Source: Methanothrix sp.
GTDB lineage: Archaea > Halobacteriota > Methanosarcinia > Methanotrichales > Methanotrichaceae
Reading direction: 5' to 3'
DNA length: 64,000 bases
Assembly (NCBI GenBank): GCA_026394555.1
Contig: JAPKXZ010000066.1
Span: forward strand, 1-64,000
In this document: piece by piece, positions 26,371 through 35,281 of the stretch
Numbering within the stretch: position 1 is the first letter of the stretch
Layout of the letters: each line of letters begins with the position of its first letter
Translations under genes and position numbers: made by a program
Notes under the pieces: model-generated
The model's database searches: none
Seen by the model: only the letters and a program-made list of their open reading frames with translations
Told to the model about the DNA's origin: nothing

Positions 26371-27282
26371 TTAATTTTTATTATTACTTAATTCCAAAGC
26401 CGTCCGGGCCTTCAGCTCGCAATAGTCCTTGGGCTCCAGATGCACGACCACATCCCTGACCCCTGGAATCTTGCTTTTTATTGAGCTTTCTACGTCTTCA
26501 CCCACCTTGTGGGCGGCATCTATGGAAAGCGACGAGTCCACACCAATATGAAGATCCACAAAAATCTCCCCCGCCATGCCACGCGTCCGGACGCCGTGGC
26601 AGGTGCAGACGCCTTCTACCGATTTTGCCAGATCGACAATCACTCTCTCTTCGACCAGAGCTTTGTCCAGCAATACCTTGGAGCTGTCTTTTACAATCTC
26701 GATACCTGTCAAGAGAATCAGGCCGCAGATGAGCAGGGCAATGACCGGATCGGCCAGAGGATAGCCCATCTTGACGGCGAACAGTCCCAGGATGACGCCA
26801 ACGGACGCAAAAACGTCGCTTCGCGTATGCAGGGAATCGGCCACCAGGATGCTGCTCTTCAGCCTCTTGCCAAAGATATATTCGTAAGCCGAGACGCCGA
26901 TATTGATGAGCAGGGTTATGCCCATAACGGCGAAAGACATTTCGGTTATCTGGGGAATGGACGGGCTTTGCAGGCGATTTAGTGCTGCCAGTACAAGTTG
27001 TATAGAGCTGGCAAACAGCAACGCGGCAATCGCCAGAGAGGCAAAGGTTTCGAACTTGGCATGGCCGTAGGGATATTCTTTGTTGGGAGGGCGGGCCGCC
27101 AGGGAGATGCCCACCAGGCCTATGATGTTGGAGGTGCTGTCGAAGAGGGAATGCAGGCCGTCTGCGCTCATGCTCAAAGAGTTGGTGAGAAGGCCATAGC
27201 CCCCCTTGGCTAGAGCCGTGGCTATGTTAATTACGAATATTATTATCAGGATGCGCCGAACCGTCTCATAATAGGCCATCAT
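26371..27282 (-). CDS. Cation diffusion facilitator (CDF) metal transporter
   Basis: 303 residues: six transmembrane helices and a C-terminal ferredoxin-like domain (from about 210). Metal-site motifs SADGLHSLFD in helix 2 and DSLHTRSDVFAS in helix 5 give the Asp/His set typical of Zn/Co/Fe/Mn exporters. Antiports divalent metal against protons at the cytoplasmic membrane. It ends 21 nt upstream of the CHAT gene in the same direction, which may be chance. Confidence 0.93.
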   Translation of the reverse strand: MMAYYETVRRILIIIFVINIATALAKGGYGLLTNSLSMSADGLHSLFDSTSNIIGLVGISLAARPPNKEYPYGHAKFETFASLAIAALLFASSIQLVLAALNRLQSPSIPQITEMSFAVMGITLLINIGVSAYEYIFGKRLKSSILVADSLHTRSDVFASVGVILGLFAVKMGYPLADPVIALLICGLILLTGIEIVKDSSKVLLDKALVEERVIVDLAKSVEGVCTCHGVRTRGMAGEIFVDLHIGVDSSLSIDAAHKVGEDVESSIKSKIPGVRDVVVHLEPKDYCELKARTALELSNNKN

Positions 27283-27352
27283 GATAGATATGCGAGGGGG
27301 CGATAAATAATTATTTGACCGGGCAGCAGATCGTCTTTCCTCGTGCCCGGAG

Positions 27353-27937
27353 TTAAATCACCGTTATCACCGTGGGCAGACCCAGGCCCCGCAGATCCTC
27401 CTCTACCAAGACCCGACGGTTGCCTTCCCGATCCACGAGTGTCAAATTCTGCAGATGCCACTCGCCCGTCTCGTTGCTCAATGGTAGAATCATGGTTGCG
27501 TTGTAATATCCGTCCTTTGCCGTTCCTGAGGTCCGGTTTTGGGCAGAAAAGAGCGCGGCTGCTTCCTTTCCTAGAGGGCCGGAAAATATCGCCTCCGCCG
27601 CCCAAACACCCTGGTCGTCGATAAGGTGTGCGGTCAGGTTGATGGGCCGGGGCCGGGCGGCAAAGAGTTGCTGCGGCTGGAAAGCAAATCCAGCAACGTT
27701 GGGCGGCTGATCGTCGGCAAAGGGGCCAACGGCCCCGCTTTGGGGCGGGATGAGGGGATCGGCAGCGCCGGCTGAGGAAAAGGATTCGCTGCTGCTTCCA
27801 ATCTTGATGGTCTTCTCAATGGAAAAGGAGCCCACCAGGTCCTCCACGCTCTTGCCATAGGCAGAAGCCGGGGCCGCGAGGGCAAGCAGAAGGAGAAGGG
27901 CTAAAGCTAGAATTCTAGTATGCAATACTTCGTTCAC
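27353..27937 (-). CDS. Secreted hypothetical protein
   Basis: 194 residues with a signal peptide (ILALALLLLLALAAPASA). The mature N-terminus SVEDLVGSFSIEKTIKIG loosely echoes SELAGSFKIGKG in the secreted protein at 28056-28511. The C-terminal half (IDDQGVWAAEAIFSGPLG, WHLQNLTLVDREGNRRVL) looks like an immunoglobulin-like beta sandwich. NLT, NRT, NAT and NET sites fit N-glycosylation. No named family. Confidence 0.6.
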   Translation of the reverse strand: MNEVLHTRILALALLLLLALAAPASAYGKSVEDLVGSFSIEKTIKIGSSSESFSSAGAADPLIPPQSGAVGPFADDQPPNVAGFAFQPQQLFAARPRPINLTAHLIDDQGVWAAEAIFSGPLGKEAAALFSAQNRTSGTAKDGYYNATMILPLSNETGEWHLQNLTLVDREGNRRVLVEEDLRGLGLPTVITVI

Positions 27938-28055
27938 CTCTAACGCAGTTGGCAGACGGAGACAAAAGTCTTTTCCCAGGCGAAACTAATAAGCGGGCTG
28001 GAAGACCTGGAGACAAAAAAAGAAGTTTTGGAATATTATCATGATATAATCGAGA

Positions 28056-28511
28056 TCACACGATGTCACAGACGAAGTACATCTTTCCCGTATCTCGCAT
28101 GGCTTTGATGGGAATGCCCAGCTTCAAGGTATCGATCTTCACGTGCTCGGGATTAAATGGATCTCTGCCACCTACACCTTTTCCTATCTTGAATGAACCC
28201 GCCAGTTCGCTGGCTGATTGAGCGGAGGAGGCACCTGCAGTAACCATGGGTGCAACACCGGCCATCTCGCTAATGTTAGCGACTACAATGGGTTGGCCAT
28301 TCACAGTGCTTAGATTCTGAGCAGCATGACTTGCTGCCCCAATATTTAATGCAGCATCTTTAGAATCATTTGCAGGTGTGGTATTGTTCAGAATAGTGCT
28401 ATTCAATGCGGCATTATTCGCGGTGGCATTGGTCTCCTGAGCGGTCACGGCAAATGTTGCCGCCATTGCCAGAATCAGAATGCCTGCAAGATATATGAAC
28501 TGCTTATTCAT
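28056..28511 (-). CDS. Small secreted Asn/Thr-rich protein
   Basis: 151 residues. Signal peptide (IYLAGILILAMAATFAVTAQ) then a low-complexity stretch dense in NAT, NST and NTT sequons, then a compact C-terminal part with AGSFKIGKGVGGRDPFNPEHVKIDTLKLGIPIKAMRDTGKMYF. The C-terminal IPIKAM--TGKMYF resembles LPAKTIMDLSALPFF in the next secreted protein, so the two look paralogous. Function unknown. Confidence 0.6.
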   Translation of the reverse strand: MNKQFIYLAGILILAMAATFAVTAQETNATANNAALNSTILNNTTPANDSKDAALNIGAASHAAQNLSTVNGQPIVVANISEMAGVAPMVTAGASSAQSASELAGSFKIGKGVGGRDPFNPEHVKIDTLKLGIPIKAMRDTGKMYFVCDIV

Positions 28512-28622
28512 GTTTGTCCTCAGGTGGGGGAAGATAGCTTAGTAGCATATCAAATTAACCATTCCAAAAAAAAATATCCTGGTAACGCCCAGGAATCCGT
28601 TCGCAATACGGATGCAATGATC

Positions 28623-29204
28623 TCAGATTTTGTTGACGAAAAACGGCAAAGCGCTCAGGTCCATTATTGTCTTGGCAGGCAGGCCGACTTCGTAAGCCCC
28701 CTGGGCCAGGGCTTTGCCGTCGATTGAGAATTGATTGGGGGTTTTTCCGATACCGCCAATGGCATAGACCGTCCTTTGGGATGATCCTACCTGCATTGCC
28801 CCAGGCTGCAAGACCGGGCTGGCTTTAATCGGCTCTAATACGGCAGTGACATTCTCAGACAGAGTGGTATTTTGAGCGGGAGCGGTCTCGTTTTGAGCTG
28901 CGATTACCTCTATCGGAGTGGAAGCGGTCTCATTTTGCACCGGTACTGTCTCATTTTGGACCGGAATAATCTCACTTGCAGCCAAGGCAGACTCATTTTC
29001 CGCAGAAACGGTCTCGTTCAGGGCCGTCTCATTAACAGTCTCGGTGGGCAAAATTGGAGCTTCAATCAATGTGGTGTTATTGAGCAACGTCGTGTTGTTC
29101 AGGGTAGCATTACTCAACGTCGTCGTGTTCTCCTGAGCCGAGACGGCGAAGATGGCAGCCAACATGAACAGAACGCCTGCAAATTGGACAAATCTTTTAC
29201 TCAT
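28623..29204 (-). CDS. Small secreted sequon-rich protein
   Basis: 193 residues. Signal peptide (VQFAGVLFMLAAIFAVSAQ), then about 100 residues of Asn-x-Thr/Ser repeats (NTTTLSNATLNNTTLLNNTT; VQNETVPVQNETA), then a C-terminal domain ending DLSALPFFVNKI. Over a dozen potential N-glycosylation sites suggest a heavily glycosylated surface stalk. Lies 44 nt after the ABC ATPase gene on the same strand, so it may be a client or accessory of that exporter. Confidence 0.65.
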   Translation of the reverse strand: MSKRFVQFAGVLFMLAAIFAVSAQENTTTLSNATLNNTTLLNNTTLIEAPILPTETVNETALNETVSAENESALAASEIIPVQNETVPVQNETASTPIEVIAAQNETAPAQNTTLSENVTAVLEPIKASPVLQPGAMQVGSSQRTVYAIGGIGKTPNQFSIDGKALAQGAYEVGLPAKTIMDLSALPFFVNKI

Positions 29205-29247
29205 ATAATTCCTCAGCTTAATGGCATAGCTTGGGGGTTTATCAATT

Positions 29248-30003
29248 CTATGCTCTCTTTATCTTGCCGTCATCCTCTCCCAGATCACAGCTCTCACTGG
29301 TGACAAAGCCACCCTCCGTGCGCCTCATCTCGCAGACGAGCTTGCCGTCCACAATGCGCAGGATGCGGTCCGTCTTCTCGGCTAGTGTCATGTCATGCGT
29401 CACTAAAATAAAGGTCTGGTTGATCTTTCGGTTCAGCTCCCGCAGCAGGTTATAGATGAGATCGGAGCTCTTTGTGTCCAGGTTGCCGGTCAGCTCATCG
29501 CCGATCACTATGGACGGCCGGTTGGCCAGGGCCCGGGCCACGGCTACTCGCTGGTTCTGGCCGCCGGAGAGCTGATTGGGCCGGTTGTCCCGCCGATCAG
29601 CCAGGCCCACCGCAGACAGGAGTTCCAGGGCTCTCTCTTTAGCGGCAGCCCGGCCTTTTTTGGCGATGAGCATGGGCATCATGACGTTCTCTAAAGCGGA
29701 GAACTCCGGGATGAGGTGATGGTACTGAAAGACGAAGCCCAGCTCTTGATTGCGCAGCCTGGCTCGCTCCTCCGGGCTGGCCCGGCTGACATCTATCCCT
29801 TTGAGAAAGATCTGGCCAACGCTAGGCGTGTCCAGAAGGCCGATCATGTTGAGCAGCGTGCTCTTTCCGCTGCCGCTGGGGCCCACAATGGCCACAAACT
29901 CGCCCGCCTTGATTTTGACGCTGACCCCGTCTAAGGCCCGTACCTCTACGCCGTTTCCATAGATCTTGCTCAGATCTTTGAGCACAATTATGTCGTCACT
30001 CAC
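29248..30003 (-). CDS. ABC transporter ATP-binding protein (MacB/LolD type)
   Basis: 251 residues. Walker [10 protein letters not shown]-loop [10 protein letters not shown], signature [10 protein letters not shown] and Walker [10 protein letters not shown] followed by the H-loop THD. The family energises FtsX-type permeases that export lipoproteins or peptides, or act as mechanotransmitters, rather than pump small solutes. Overlaps the permease gene by 8 nt. Confidence 0.95.
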   Translation of the reverse strand: MSDDIIVLKDLSKIYGNGVEVRALDGVSVKIKAGEFVAIVGPSGSGKSTLLNMIGLLDTPSVGQIFLKGIDVSRASPEERARLRNQELGFVFQYHHLIPEFSALENVMMPMLIAKKGRAAAKERALELLSAVGLADRRDNRPNQLSGGQNQRVAVARALANRPSIVIGDELTGNLDTKSSDLIYNLLRELNRKINQTFILVTHDMTLAEKTDRILRIVDGKLVCEMRRTEGGFVTSESCDLGEDDGKIKRA

Positions 30004-31153
30004 TTGCTATCGCCTCCACGGGATCAAGCCTTGCGGCCGCGTAGGCCGGATAAATTCCAGCGATGAAGTTTAGGGCCAGGGCAAAGATCATGGCATAGAC
30101 AAAGTACTCCGGGCGGGCTACAATGAGCACCCCGGCTTTGCTGCCTGTGCTGGTCACATCCAGGGGAAGAAGTGATATCAGCTTAGCCAGGCCAAGGCCG
30201 AGCAAACAGCCTAGAGCCCCAGCCGGCACGCTGATGAGCATATTCTCCAGCAAGAATATCTTGAGTATGGAGCGTCTTTCCGCTCCCAGGGCCATGAGGA
30301 TGCCGATCTCCTTCTTCCGTCTGCTGACCACCATGATCGTCGTATTGGCTATTACAAAGGCCGATATTAATAGTATGAATATGTAGAAGAGCATGTTTGT
30401 CACATTTTGATTGCCCACGAATCTGGCTATCTCCTTGCTGAAGTCCTGCCAACTGGTGGTCTTGTATGGGCTCTTTCCATTTAACAGCAGGGCCAGAGCC
30501 GGAGCATTTGTGAAATCCACAAGTTTCACCCCGATCTCGGAGACCACATCGCCCTGGCCGATAAGCTCTTGGGATGTGTCCAGAGAGATGTAGACCAGTG
30601 TCTCATCCTTGACGGTTCCTTTTTCCAGCAGACCGATGACCTTCAGCCGCACGGAATTATTCTTAAAATAGAGATAGAAGTCGCCGCCAGGCCTGATCTT
30701 GAGGCTCTGTGCCAATTTCGCACCCAGTATGGCTCCCTTCTTACTGAATATCAGGTCGGAGAAGTTGCCAAAGATCATTGACTCCTGGACACCCATGAGC
30801 TGATTCTCCTCTTTGGGGTGCACACCCACAAATTCCACTCCCTGCACCTTGTCCTGGAAACGCACCGCTCCCTGGCCAATCAGCCGGGGCGAGACTGATA
30901 AAACGCCCGGATAATCTGCCATTGTCTCAGAGAGCGTCCGGTACATATTGATGTAGCTTTCTGTCTTCTTGGGATTGATTATGAGGTGCGCATTTTTCTC
31001 GATCGTGTTCTCCAGGATCTGCAACCTCACCCCTTCCGTAAGTCCCAGAGACATGATGATGATGCCTACCGCGATGGCAACAGAGATCATAGTGAAGGCG
31101 GTGCCCCTCGGGTTGGTCACCACATGCCGTCTGGCGATATCAAGTTCGAACAT
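29996..31153 (-). CDS. ABC transporter permease (FtsX/LolC type)
   Basis: 385 residues from the ATG at 31153; GAAGGAT just upstream supports it, and it follows the previous permease by 11 nt. The longer frame from 31279 runs into that gene. N-terminal helix (MFELDIARRHVVTNPRGTAFTMISVAIAV), a large extracytoplasmic MacB-like domain, then three C-terminal helices with ANTTIMVVSRRKKEIGILMALGAERRSI, the FtsX coupling motif. Confidence 0.92.
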   Translation of the reverse strand: MFELDIARRHVVTNPRGTAFTMISVAIAVGIIIMSLGLTEGVRLQILENTIEKNAHLIINPKKTESYINMYRTLSETMADYPGVLSVSPRLIGQGAVRFQDKVQGVEFVGVHPKEENQLMGVQESMIFGNFSDLIFSKKGAILGAKLAQSLKIRPGGDFYLYFKNNSVRLKVIGLLEKGTVKDETLVYISLDTSQELIGQGDVVSEIGVKLVDFTNAPALALLLNGKSPYKTTSWQDFSKEIARFVGNQNVTNMLFYIFILLISAFVIANTTIMVVSRRKKEIGILMALGAERRSILKIFLLENMLISVPAGALGCLLGLGLAKLISLLPLDVTSTGSKAGVLIVARPEYFVYAMIFALALNFIAGIYPAYAAARLDPVEAIASE

Positions 31154-31164
31154 ATCCTTCGCCC

Positions 31165-32331
31165 TCAGCCGCCCCGCAAGGCCATGACCGGATCGAGCCG
31201 GGAGGCTTTTCTTGCCGGATAGACGGCCGCCACTATGCTCAAAGCTACCGCCCAAAAGACGAGCAGGAAGATCTCCCATGGGTTTATGATGAGAGGCAGA
31301 GTGGTTATCTCGCTACCTGCCGCTGCTATCTCAAAGGGCACATTTCCCAAGATCAGTACGCCCGCCAGGCCGAGGGCAGTCCCTGCTGCCGCACCCATCA
31401 AACCCAGGATAGCGCTCTCCACCAGAAAGATATCCCGGATATTCGATCTTGTGGCACCCATGGCCATGAGCATGCCGATCTCTCTTGTCTTCTCCACCAC
31501 GAGCAGGTTCATGATGCTGGCCACGCCGAAGAAGGCCACCACCATAAAGAGCAGGACTGAGAATCTGGTCCAAAAGCCGCCGATGTTTATGGCCCGCATG
31601 ATCTCGGGATTGTTCTCCTGCCAGCTTAATGCATTGTAGCCCCAGGCGGAGATCTGGGCGGCCAGCCCTTTTGCGGAGCCGATGTCCTGCAAGCCGATCT
31701 CGACGGCATTTATCACATCCCCCATATCACGAAAATTGCGGGCGGTCTTCAAGGAGACAAAGGCCACTCTTTCATCCAGAGGCGTGCCGGTAAAAAAGAT
31801 GCCGGTAACGGTTAGATCTGTTGCTCTGGCATTGGGAAACGTGGCGTAGACCTTATCTCCCAATTTGATATCCAGATTCTCTGCTAAGGTACGGCCGACG
31901 ACGGCATTTCTGGTCTGCTGAATGCTGCCTAAGTCGCCCTGCACCATTGATGCCCCGATCTTGTAGATCTGGTCCATTTCCAGGGGGTCCGATCCCTTTA
32001 GCAGAGCGTTTTTAGTCTTGTCTTTGCGAGACAATGTGGCTGCGATCGAGAGGGACGCCGCACGGGATTTTATGCCCGGCAGTGTCCCTATCCTATCCAG
32101 AAGGCCCTTGTAGAGGTGAATGAATTCCAGTCCTGGCTCTGGCTTAACTACAACATGAGGAAGCTTCTCTTCCACGAGGCCCGTGAGAATCTGCTGCTGG
32201 CCGGTGACAAGAGATGTGAAGATAACCGAGATACTCACCGCTAAAGCTACCGCCAGCACAGAGAGAATGGTCTGGCGTCTTCGGGAGATTATGTGCCTGA
32301 TGGCAATGGTCGCGGCCAGAGTATCGATCAT
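31165..32331 (-). CDS. ABC transporter permease (FtsX/LolE type)
   Basis: 388 residues of the same architecture as its neighbour: one N-terminal helix, a large extracytoplasmic domain, and three C-terminal helices with NLLVVEKTREIGMLMAMGATRSNI. First gene of the operon permease-permease-ATPase, likely a heterodimeric exporter. C-termini of both permeases end with the matching ARLDPV / SRLDPVMAL motif. Confidence 0.92.
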   Translation of the reverse strand: MIDTLAATIAIRHIISRRRQTILSVLAVALAVSISVIFTSLVTGQQQILTGLVEEKLPHVVVKPEPGLEFIHLYKGLLDRIGTLPGIKSRAASLSIAATLSRKDKTKNALLKGSDPLEMDQIYKIGASMVQGDLGSIQQTRNAVVGRTLAENLDIKLGDKVYATFPNARATDLTVTGIFFTGTPLDERVAFVSLKTARNFRDMGDVINAVEIGLQDIGSAKGLAAQISAWGYNALSWQENNPEIMRAINIGGFWTRFSVLLFMVVAFFGVASIMNLLVVEKTREIGMLMAMGATRSNIRDIFLVESAILGLMGAAAGTALGLAGVLILGNVPFEIAAAGSEITTLPLIINPWEIFLLVFWAVALSIVAAVYPARKASRLDPVMALRGG

Positions 32332-32595
32332 CTTTTTCAGATCCTTTTTAGATAATGCATAGTATTTCTGTCCTTTGTATCAGACGTTTCGCCTGGCTCA
32401 CAAATATCGGATGTAGAGGTGGTAGGGGGTAGGGCTGAATAGTTAATTTTTTTATTCCAAAGGTACAGCCGGGGTGATTCAAGTTTAGAGAATTCTGGGC
32501 CTAAGTAGGGAAATGTAGGTACCTAATTTTTCAAATAGTATGAGGTGCATTTATGTTAGTGATGAGCAAGAGTATTGAGATATGAGGATGAAATT

Positions 32596-33258
32596 ATGAA
32601 AAGAAATAGACTATATCCGATAATATTAATATCCGTTTTATTGCTATGTTGCTCTGCCGTTCAAGGAACAGCCGGAAACAGCCTGCGGATAGAGGGACCA
32701 GATGGCTGGACAAAGCATCTGGAAGTTGCCCAGGGATCAACCGTTTTTCTGGTGGTGTTAGTTACAAAAGAAGGCGAAGGCACACTTTATGATCAATATC
32801 CAGATGGAAGCACTCATAACATCATATATTACTTCCAGGGTTACGATCGTCTGCCTTTCTGTGCAAACATACCAGGAAGACACGTATTGTCCTATGTCAT
32901 AGACGGCAAAAAGAGCAACCCGGTGGTAATAGATGTAAAAGGCACTCATGCGCCAGACTATTGCCCTTCACCTTCAGCTCTGCCTCAAACTTATGTTATG
33001 CCCCTAACAAGCATTCGCGTACCATCTACCCGCTTCATACCCCGCGTTGCGCCAATTTCTCTTTCCCGGGGGATATCAATTGATCCCGTGATTCTTGGGT
33101 ACCATCCCGTAGGTGCTCATATTATGAATTACCAGAATGGAATTGTCATTCCCAAATCAGCACAACAATATCATTTTGGCAAGGACTTCTCGTTGGGTAC
33201 GATAGATAGCAACTATCCAGGCACACCATTCCTGCTCCAGTATCTTTCCGATCCATAA
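32596..33258 (+). CDS. Secreted hypothetical protein
   Basis: 220 residues from the ATG at 32596 (GAGGATG a few nt upstream; the TTG at 32575 is in frame but weaker). Signal peptide (LYPIILISVLLLCCSAVQGTAG), then an immunoglobulin-like beta domain (LRIEGPDGWTKHLEVAQGSTVFLVVLVTKEGEGTLYDQYPDGS). The C-terminal half is Pro-rich. No family recognised. The spacer 32332-32595 shows no gene. Confidence 0.65.
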   Translation: MKRNRLYPIILISVLLLCCSAVQGTAGNSLRIEGPDGWTKHLEVAQGSTVFLVVLVTKEGEGTLYDQYPDGSTHNIIYYFQGYDRLPFCANIPGRHVLSYVIDGKKSNPVVIDVKGTHAPDYCPSPSALPQTYVMPLTSIRVPSTRFIPRVAPISLSRGISIDPVILGYHPVGAHIMNYQNGIVIPKSAQQYHFGKDFSLGTIDSNYPGTPFLLQYLSDP

Positions 33259-33311
33259 AAAAATGGTAAAAGGAGATTGGAACCTATCCAGGCTCCTTTC
33301 TTCCAGAATCG

Positions 33312-34082
33312 CTACACTCCCTTGCAATTTCCCCGCAAGAGGCAGACGATGCCTGCTGCCAGAAGCACGGCGATGATGCCCGTCAGGAATATGCCGTCGA
33401 AGACTCCGGCTCCGCCGATAGAGAGAACCAGGGGGCGGGCCTGGTGCAGCTCCAGAGGCGAGAGGGCGGGCAGTATTCCGGGGGTGAGCAGGCTTAAGAG
33501 GTCGGCTCCAATCAGCGTTCCCAGGGTGCCGCTGATGTAGGCCAGGGGCGGAGCGCGGCGAAAGCCGCCCGCCAGGAGCAGACCCATGGCTGCCGCTAAA
33601 AGGGGGGAGAGCCAGACAGGCAGGACAATGCCCTCGCCGGGAATGGCCTGTGCGATCCAGTAGGTGATGGCAGCTACCACGGCCATGCCCAGCAGCGCCT
33701 TTTTCAGGCTAACCTGGCCGCGCAGGAGAAGGTGGGCGGATATGAGCAGGGGAATGATGCACCCCCCCAGGTTGACGGCCAGGTAGAGGGGATGAAAGGT
33801 GGTGGAAGCATCTATGGAACTCAGGCTTTGCAGAGAAACATACCAGTCCGGATAAGATGAAATAGGGCTTCCCGTGAGCGGAAAGTCCACCAGGCTTCCT
33901 AGAATGGAGCCGAATACGGCCAGGGTGGCGTGCCAGTGAGAAAAGCCCACCATCTCAAAAGCGGTTTCAGAGAGGCGGAGAAAGAGATAGATGATGATGA
34001 GGGGCGCGACTAAGATCAGCAGCATGATGACGATTGTCAAAGGCAGGAAGAGAAGTTCGAACACAGATTTTTGCACCCGCAA
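33312..34082 (-). CDS. DUF1614 membrane protein
   Basis: 256 residues with seven or so transmembrane helices. Shows the DUF1614 hallmarks also present in the paralogue at 36486: TAFEMVGFSHWHATLAVFGSILGSLVDFPLT and the C-terminal SIGGAGVFDGIFLTGIIAVLLA. The start is unclear (TTG at 34082, GTG at 34076). Family function unknown; common in methanogens. Divergent from the dUTPase gene, the two starts being within 50 nt. Confidence 0.85.
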   Translation of the reverse strand: MRVQKSVFELLFLPLTIVIMLLILVAPLIIIYLFLRLSETAFEMVGFSHWHATLAVFGSILGSLVDFPLTGSPISSYPDWYVSLQSLSSIDASTTFHPLYLAVNLGGCIIPLLISAHLLLRGQVSLKKALLGMAVVAAITYWIAQAIPGEGIVLPVWLSPLLAAAMGLLLAGGFRRAPPLAYISGTLGTLIGADLLSLLTPGILPALSPLELHQARPLVLSIGGAGVFDGIFLTGIIAVLLAAGIVCLLRGNCKGV

Positions 34083-34129
34083 ATAAGTTATCTGTGATAG
34101 TTAATAGAGCTTTTGAAAGGTGTTATAAG

Positions 34130-34621
34130 ATGACCATTATTACCGGCAGCCAGGCGCAAAACCTCGTGGAATCCATGATCGACCCAAAAACGCAGACGCA
34201 GATGTGTGGCATGGAGTTGACGCTGCAAAAGATTGAGCGCTTCACATCCGCCGGGGCGGTAGCCTTTGATAACATTGAGAGAGAGCTGCCCCGGACGGAA
34301 CCGATGGATTTCGACCCGTCAGGCTGGGTTGACCTGGCCGCGGGCGCCTACCTGGTGACCTTCAATGAGATCGTGAACATTCCCAGAGATGTGGCCGCCC
34401 TGGCCCGTGCCAGATCCACACTCCTACGCTGCGGAGCCGGCCTGGAGACGGCCCTCTGGGACCCGGGCTACCGGGGCCGAAGCCAGAGTTTGCTGGTGGT
34501 CTACAATCCCCACGGGCTGCGGCTGAAGAAGAACGCCAGGCTCATGCAGCTGGTATTCCTGCGGCTGGAAAAAGAGGCGGAGAAGGTGTATTCAGGGAAG
34601 TACCAGGGAGAAAATATCTGA
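34130..34621 (+). CDS. dUTPase / dCTP deaminase superfamily protein
   Basis: 163 residues from the ATG at 34130, with AAAGGTG about 8 nt upstream. Conserved blocks: VTFNEIVNIPRDVAALARARSTLLRCGAGLET, DPGYRGRSQSLLVVYNPHGLRLKKNARLMQLVFL. This is the trimeric dUTPase-like jelly roll. It removes dUTP (or deaminates dCTP) to keep uracil out of DNA. Archaeal members are split between the two activities and I cannot fix which applies. Confidence 0.85.
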   Translation: MTIITGSQAQNLVESMIDPKTQTQMCGMELTLQKIERFTSAGAVAFDNIERELPRTEPMDFDPSGWVDLAAGAYLVTFNEIVNIPRDVAALARARSTLLRCGAGLETALWDPGYRGRSQSLLVVYNPHGLRLKKNARLMQLVFLRLEKEAEKVYSGKYQGENI

Positions 34622-34626
34622 GCCAA

Positions 34627-35277
34627 TCACAATATCAGCTTTCTTGCCAGGCATAGCTCAGCCAGGCTCATCTGTCCGGGAGCCGTGTTCTGTGTGACAA
34701 AGCAGTAGGTAAGAGCGGAGCCATAGAGGGGAGCTACGACGCGCAGATGCCTGCCCATCCGACCCATGGCGATCATGCAAAGAGGCGTATCTGCATCCAG
34801 CAAAAACTGCAAGATCCTTAAATTATCATGGAGGCTTTTGGGCGTCACGGCGATCTTGGCAATGGCAGCTTTTGTCCTCTTCATCTCCTCGTAGATGCCG
34901 GTCAATTGCAGATCATTCGGCATGCCCTGGAAGTCGTGATAGGAAACGATCACCGGTTTCATCATTCTGGCAATGGCATTATCTCTTTGATCCGCTAGGA
35001 GCTCCACATCCACGTAGTCGGCATAGTAGGCGGCCTTGATGAGCAGATCGATTCTCTCACTTTCGCTGCCCTGAAACATTCCCCCTTCCGTCCTGAGACG
35101 AGCCGTGGCGATGATCGGCTTGGCGGTGGCCTTTCGCACCGCCTTTATGGTTGGAAGAGGATCACCTGGGCCGAGCAGGTCCAGTCGCAATTCGATCATA
35201 TCTGCGTCGCCCGTGGCCTGAACATCTTTTTCTGCATCCTTTCCCAAGACGGCTACTATGCACGACCTGTTATTCAT
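34627..35277 (-). CDS. aroD: 3-dehydroquinate dehydratase, type I
   Basis: 216 residues from the ATG at 35277. TIM-barrel type I enzyme: RLDLLGPGD, PIIATAR, VIVSYHDF with the general-base His, and AKIAVTPKS with the Schiff-base Lys. Converts 3-dehydroquinate to 3-dehydroshikimate in aromatic amino acid synthesis. It lies 4 nt after the DHQ synthase gene, so the two consecutive steps are co-expressed. Confidence 0.93.
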   Translation of the reverse strand: MNNRSCIVAVLGKDAEKDVQATGDADMIELRLDLLGPGDPLPTIKAVRKATAKPIIATARLRTEGGMFQGSESERIDLLIKAAYYADYVDVELLADQRDNAIARMMKPVIVSYHDFQGMPNDLQLTGIYEEMKRTKAAIAKIAVTPKSLHDNLRILQFLLDADTPLCMIAMGRMGRHLRVVAPLYGSALTYCFVTQNTAPGQMSLAELCLARKLIL

Positions 35278-35281
35278 GATT

